Source of the DNA: Bacillota bacterium
GTDB lineage: Bacteria; Bacillota; Clostridia; Christensenellales; Aristaeellaceae
Assembly: GCA_023391725.1 (NCBI GenBank)
Contig: JAEWAH010000022.1
Location: forward strand, 1 to 6,608
Reading direction: 5' to 3'
DNA length: 6,608 nucleotides
In this document: positions 5,029-6,608 of the stretch, one piece after another
Numbering within the stretch: the stretch's first letter is position 1
How the letters are laid out: every line of letters begins with the position of its first letter
Notes under the pieces: model-generated
What the model was told of the DNA's origin: nothing
Databases searched by the model: none
What the model saw: only the letters and a program-made list of their open reading frames with translations
Translations under genes and position numbers: made by a program

Positions 5029-6321
5029 CTAATCGAACATTTTTCTCCTGCTCTTTCTTTGACTCATGAACAGCAGCGCGATGACGAACACCAGAAAGCC
5101 AGACAGGGACAGCACCAGGCCCATACCCGCCTGTGGACCTTCGCCAAATATCCGGCGCAGGAGGCCGGTCGAGCTCTCACCCATCATCGGCGTGAACACG
5201 CGATCCGTAAGGGGACCGATTAGGAGAAAAGATAGCGGTGCGGTGCCGCCGGAAATCTGGTAAACGACGGAGAATACCCTTCCCTGTACCTGCAGCGGGA
5301 CGCGGTTTTGCATCTCGGTGTTGAACAGAGCACCTGCGACGGGCAGCGCCATCATCAGAAAAAAGAGCGCCGCGGCCAGCAGGATCGGATCCCTGGCCAT
5401 ACCAAAGACGAACGTCCAGATTCCATTCCATGCGATGGCCAGCGTAAACAGAGCAGCTGCGCCCTTGTTCTGGACATTTTTTACAGCAAGGAAAACCGCT
5501 CCCATCAGGACGCCGATGCTCATGAGGCTCATGCTCAGCGAGAGCATGGACGGACCGACTCCAGAAGCGATCAGGTACGGTGTTATCATCTCCAACGGGC
5601 CATTCCAAAAGAAGTTCAGTACCCCAAAGGCCATGGCATAAAATAGCAGGCACCTATGGCTTTTGAGGTAGCGGAAACCCTCCATGTTTCCCAAAGCGCG
5701 TTCTTTTGCACCATGTTCTGTCTGCTCTATACGCGGGATGCGGGCATAGACCAGGATTCCCATGGAAACGAGGTATGACGCAAGGTCAAACGCAATGACA
5801 CTAACAAGCCCCCATCTGAAGAAGAGCAGACCAGCGATGGGGGGCGCCACGATGCCTGCCAGCGGGAAAAGCATTTCCTTGACTGCATTCACCCTGTGTC
5901 GGTTCTCCTCGCGCGTCAGGGGTACAACCGTGGCATTGGCGGCCAGACTCTGGAGGGACGCAAACAAGCCCTGCAGAATGACCACAGCATACAGAATTGT
6001 ATTGTTGAACGAATTGAATGAAATTGATATGGTGAGGAAAATCGAGCCGAGCGCTTGGGCGGAATCAGCCAGGATCATGAGCGCTTTCCGAGAAACCTTG
6101 TCCACAATCATTCCCAGAAGGGGATTTAGCAGAAGCACCGCAATTTCCTGAAAGAACGGAATGAGTAGAATCTCCGTCGTCTTTCCGGTTTGCTGATACA
6201 ACCAGATACCCAGTGCAAATGCGGTGCACCGGCTGCCCACGAGGGAGATCCCCTCCGCAAACACGAGGCGGAATATGGAACTATGAGAGACCATAACAAA
6301 AAAAAGGCGTATCTTTTCCAC
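5029..6321 (-). CDS. MFS transporter, MFS_3 / macrolide-efflux-like type
   Basis: This 430-residue polytopic membrane protein is very hydrophobic, with about 12 predicted membrane segments, the usual number and length for the major facilitator superfamily. The motif-A region between the second and third helices is GMIVDKVSRKALMILAD (70-86). The loop NRVPLQVQGRVFSVVYQ (339-355) in the C-terminal half matches the conserved VPxxxxGRVFS segment of the MFS_3 group, which holds MefA-like macrolide and EntS-like siderophore exporters. The C terminus is basic (SQRKSRRK). It probably exports a drug or secondary metabolite by proton antiport; the substrate is unknown. The start is GTG 6321, 5 nt after GGAGG. 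The next in-frame ATG (codon 10) has no such site. It is convergent with the tRNA gene and appears monocistronic, with lower GC than the left part of the window, so it may be a later arrival. Confidence 0.92.
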   Translation of the reverse strand: MEKIRLFFVMVSHSSIFRLVFAEGISLVGSRCTAFALGIWLYQQTGKTTEILLIPFFQEIAVLLLNPLLGMIVDKVSRKALMILADSAQALGSIFLTISISFNSFNNTILYAVVILQGLFASLQSLAANATVVPLTREENRHRVNAVKEMLFPLAGIVAPPIAGLLFFRWGLVSVIAFDLASYLVSMGILVYARIPRIEQTEHGAKERALGNMEGFRYLKSHRCLLFYAMAFGVLNFFWNGPLEMITPYLIASGVGPSMLSLSMSLMSIGVLMGAVFLAVKNVQNKGAAALFTLAIAWNGIWTFVFGMARDPILLAAALFFLMMALPVAGALFNTEMQNRVPLQVQGRVFSVVYQISGGTAPLSFLLIGPLTDRVFTPMMGESSTGLLRRIFGEGPQAGMGLVLSLSGFLVFVIALLFMSQRKSRRKMFD

Positions 6322-6326
6322 AGCAC

Positions 6327-6331
6327 CCTCC
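6327..6331 (-). promoter_or_regulatory. Ribosome binding site of the MFS gene
   Basis: Read on the minus strand, CGGAGGGT stands just before GTG 6321, with GGAGG at 6331-6327 and 5 nt spacing. It is the only good Shine-Dalgarno match near the N terminus and fixes the GTG start. Confidence 0.75.
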
Positions 6332-6381
6332 GATTAGCAAACAGACCCTGCCGCTTCGACATGCAGAGTTTCTGACTGCTT

Positions 6382-6387
6382 ACTATA
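6382..6387 (-). promoter_or_regulatory. Possible -10 element of the MFS gene
   Basis: On the minus strand, TATAGT matches five of six consensus bases and lies about 60 nt before the GTG start. The region 17 nt upstream (CGGCTT) is not a good -35, and there is no TGn extension. If this is the promoter, it is weak or activator-dependent, which fits a regulated efflux gene. Confidence 0.35.
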
Positions 6388-6438
6388 CTTATCAATTCAG
6401 GCAAAAGCCGATATCCCATCCCTGGTTACTTGATAAGT
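6387..6438. repeat. 9-bp perfect inverted repeat upstream of the MFS gene
   Basis: ACTTATCAA (6387-6395) and TTGATAAGT (6430-6438) are exact reverse complements separated by 34 bp. A further CAGG/CCTG pair (6398-6401 with 6421-6424) lies between them. The second arm lies in ACTTGATAAGT, itself nearly palindromic. The first arm abuts the possible -10 element of the transporter. It may be a pair of operator half-sites about four helical turns apart, or an RNA or cruciform structure. Confidence 0.55.
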
Positions 6439-6585
6439 CCGAGGAGGATGTGCAAATCCGATTCCCCTTTCACGCGTTGATGACATCATATTATCATGGT
6501 CGCGATCTGGAGGCAAGTAAAATGTAGGGTTGCAGAGCATCGCGAATACGCCAACCAACGGTGCCTGCGGGAACCGGCCGGAGAA
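6397..6585 (-). other. Intergenic stretch with a small doubtful open frame
   Basis: The 287 bases upstream of the transporter (6322-6608) hold no convincing gene. One minus-strand frame is open from 6585 to a TGA at 6399-6397. Starting at ATG 6540 it would give 47 residues, beginning MLCNPTFYLPPDRDHD and ending VTRDGISAFA. Neither this ATG nor the later tandem ATGs have a Shine-Dalgarno sequence, there is no hydrophobic or known domain, and the stop lies within the inverted repeat. It could be an unannotated small protein, an interspersed repeat, or chance. I recognise no family. Confidence 0.25.
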
Positions 6586-6608
6586 TCAGGATGAAGGCAG
6601 TTCTAGAA

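Noticed and set aside
6449..6480. Plus-strand 10-codon frame just after GAGGAGG, possible leader peptide, followed by a 15-codon frame
   Set aside because: The ATG directly abuts the GGAGG with no spacing, and no promoter or downstream plus-strand gene is visible in the window.
6494..6608. Minus-strand frame open from the window edge to a TGA at 6496-6494 (possible 3' end of a preceding gene)
   Set aside because: Only 37 codons are visible with no recognisable motif, which is within chance expectation; it cannot be supported without the next sequence.

Overview
The window looks like part of a moderately GC-rich Gram-positive (Bacillota) chromosome, most likely a Clostridia-type lineage. The evidence is a secreted SpoIID/LytB-type cell-wall protein with Pro/Thr-rich linkers and an SH3-like tail, strong GGAGG-type ribosome binding sites with GTG starts, and promoters carrying TGCTATAAT extended -10 elements. 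No single gene fixes the genus.

Left part (1-2800, + strand): the tail of an unidentified gene is followed by three tightly packed sugar-phosphate genes. These are a PfkB/ribokinase-superfamily kinase related to the heptose-7-phosphate kinase domain of HldE (166-1206), a ROK-family sugar kinase (1203-2138, ATGA overlap) and a GmhA-like SIS-domain isomerase (2176-2754). A clear intrinsic terminator at 2763-2800 closes the unit. An isomerase plus two sugar kinases suggests conversion of a sedoheptulose- or other ketose-phosphate into an activated or catabolised aldose-phosphate. The substrates cannot be read from sequence, and several active-site residues depart from the E. coli heptose enzymes.

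Middle part (2832-4690, + strand): a monocistronic gene with its own extended -10 promoter encodes an exported 585-residue protein. It has a SpoIID-type peptidoglycan lytic transglycosylase fold, with a Pro/Thr-rich insertion splitting the conserved blocks and a C-terminal bacterial SH3-like domain. A GC-rich hairpin follows the stop codon.

Right part (4690-6608): a tRNA-Arg(ACG) gene with encoded CCA has its own promoter and a downstream hairpin. Then comes a terminator shared by both strands, and a convergent minus-strand gene for a 430-residue MFS efflux-type transporter. About 290 bp upstream of the transporter hold no convincing gene. They contain a perfect 9-bp inverted repeat next to a possible -10 element, which is a candidate operator or structured site, and a 47-codon open frame without a ribosome binding site.

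There is no CRISPR array, transposase, integrase or obvious mobile element. The most unusual element is the heptose-like kinase/ROK/SIS cassette; the SpoIID-SH3 architecture and the transporter's upstream region come next.
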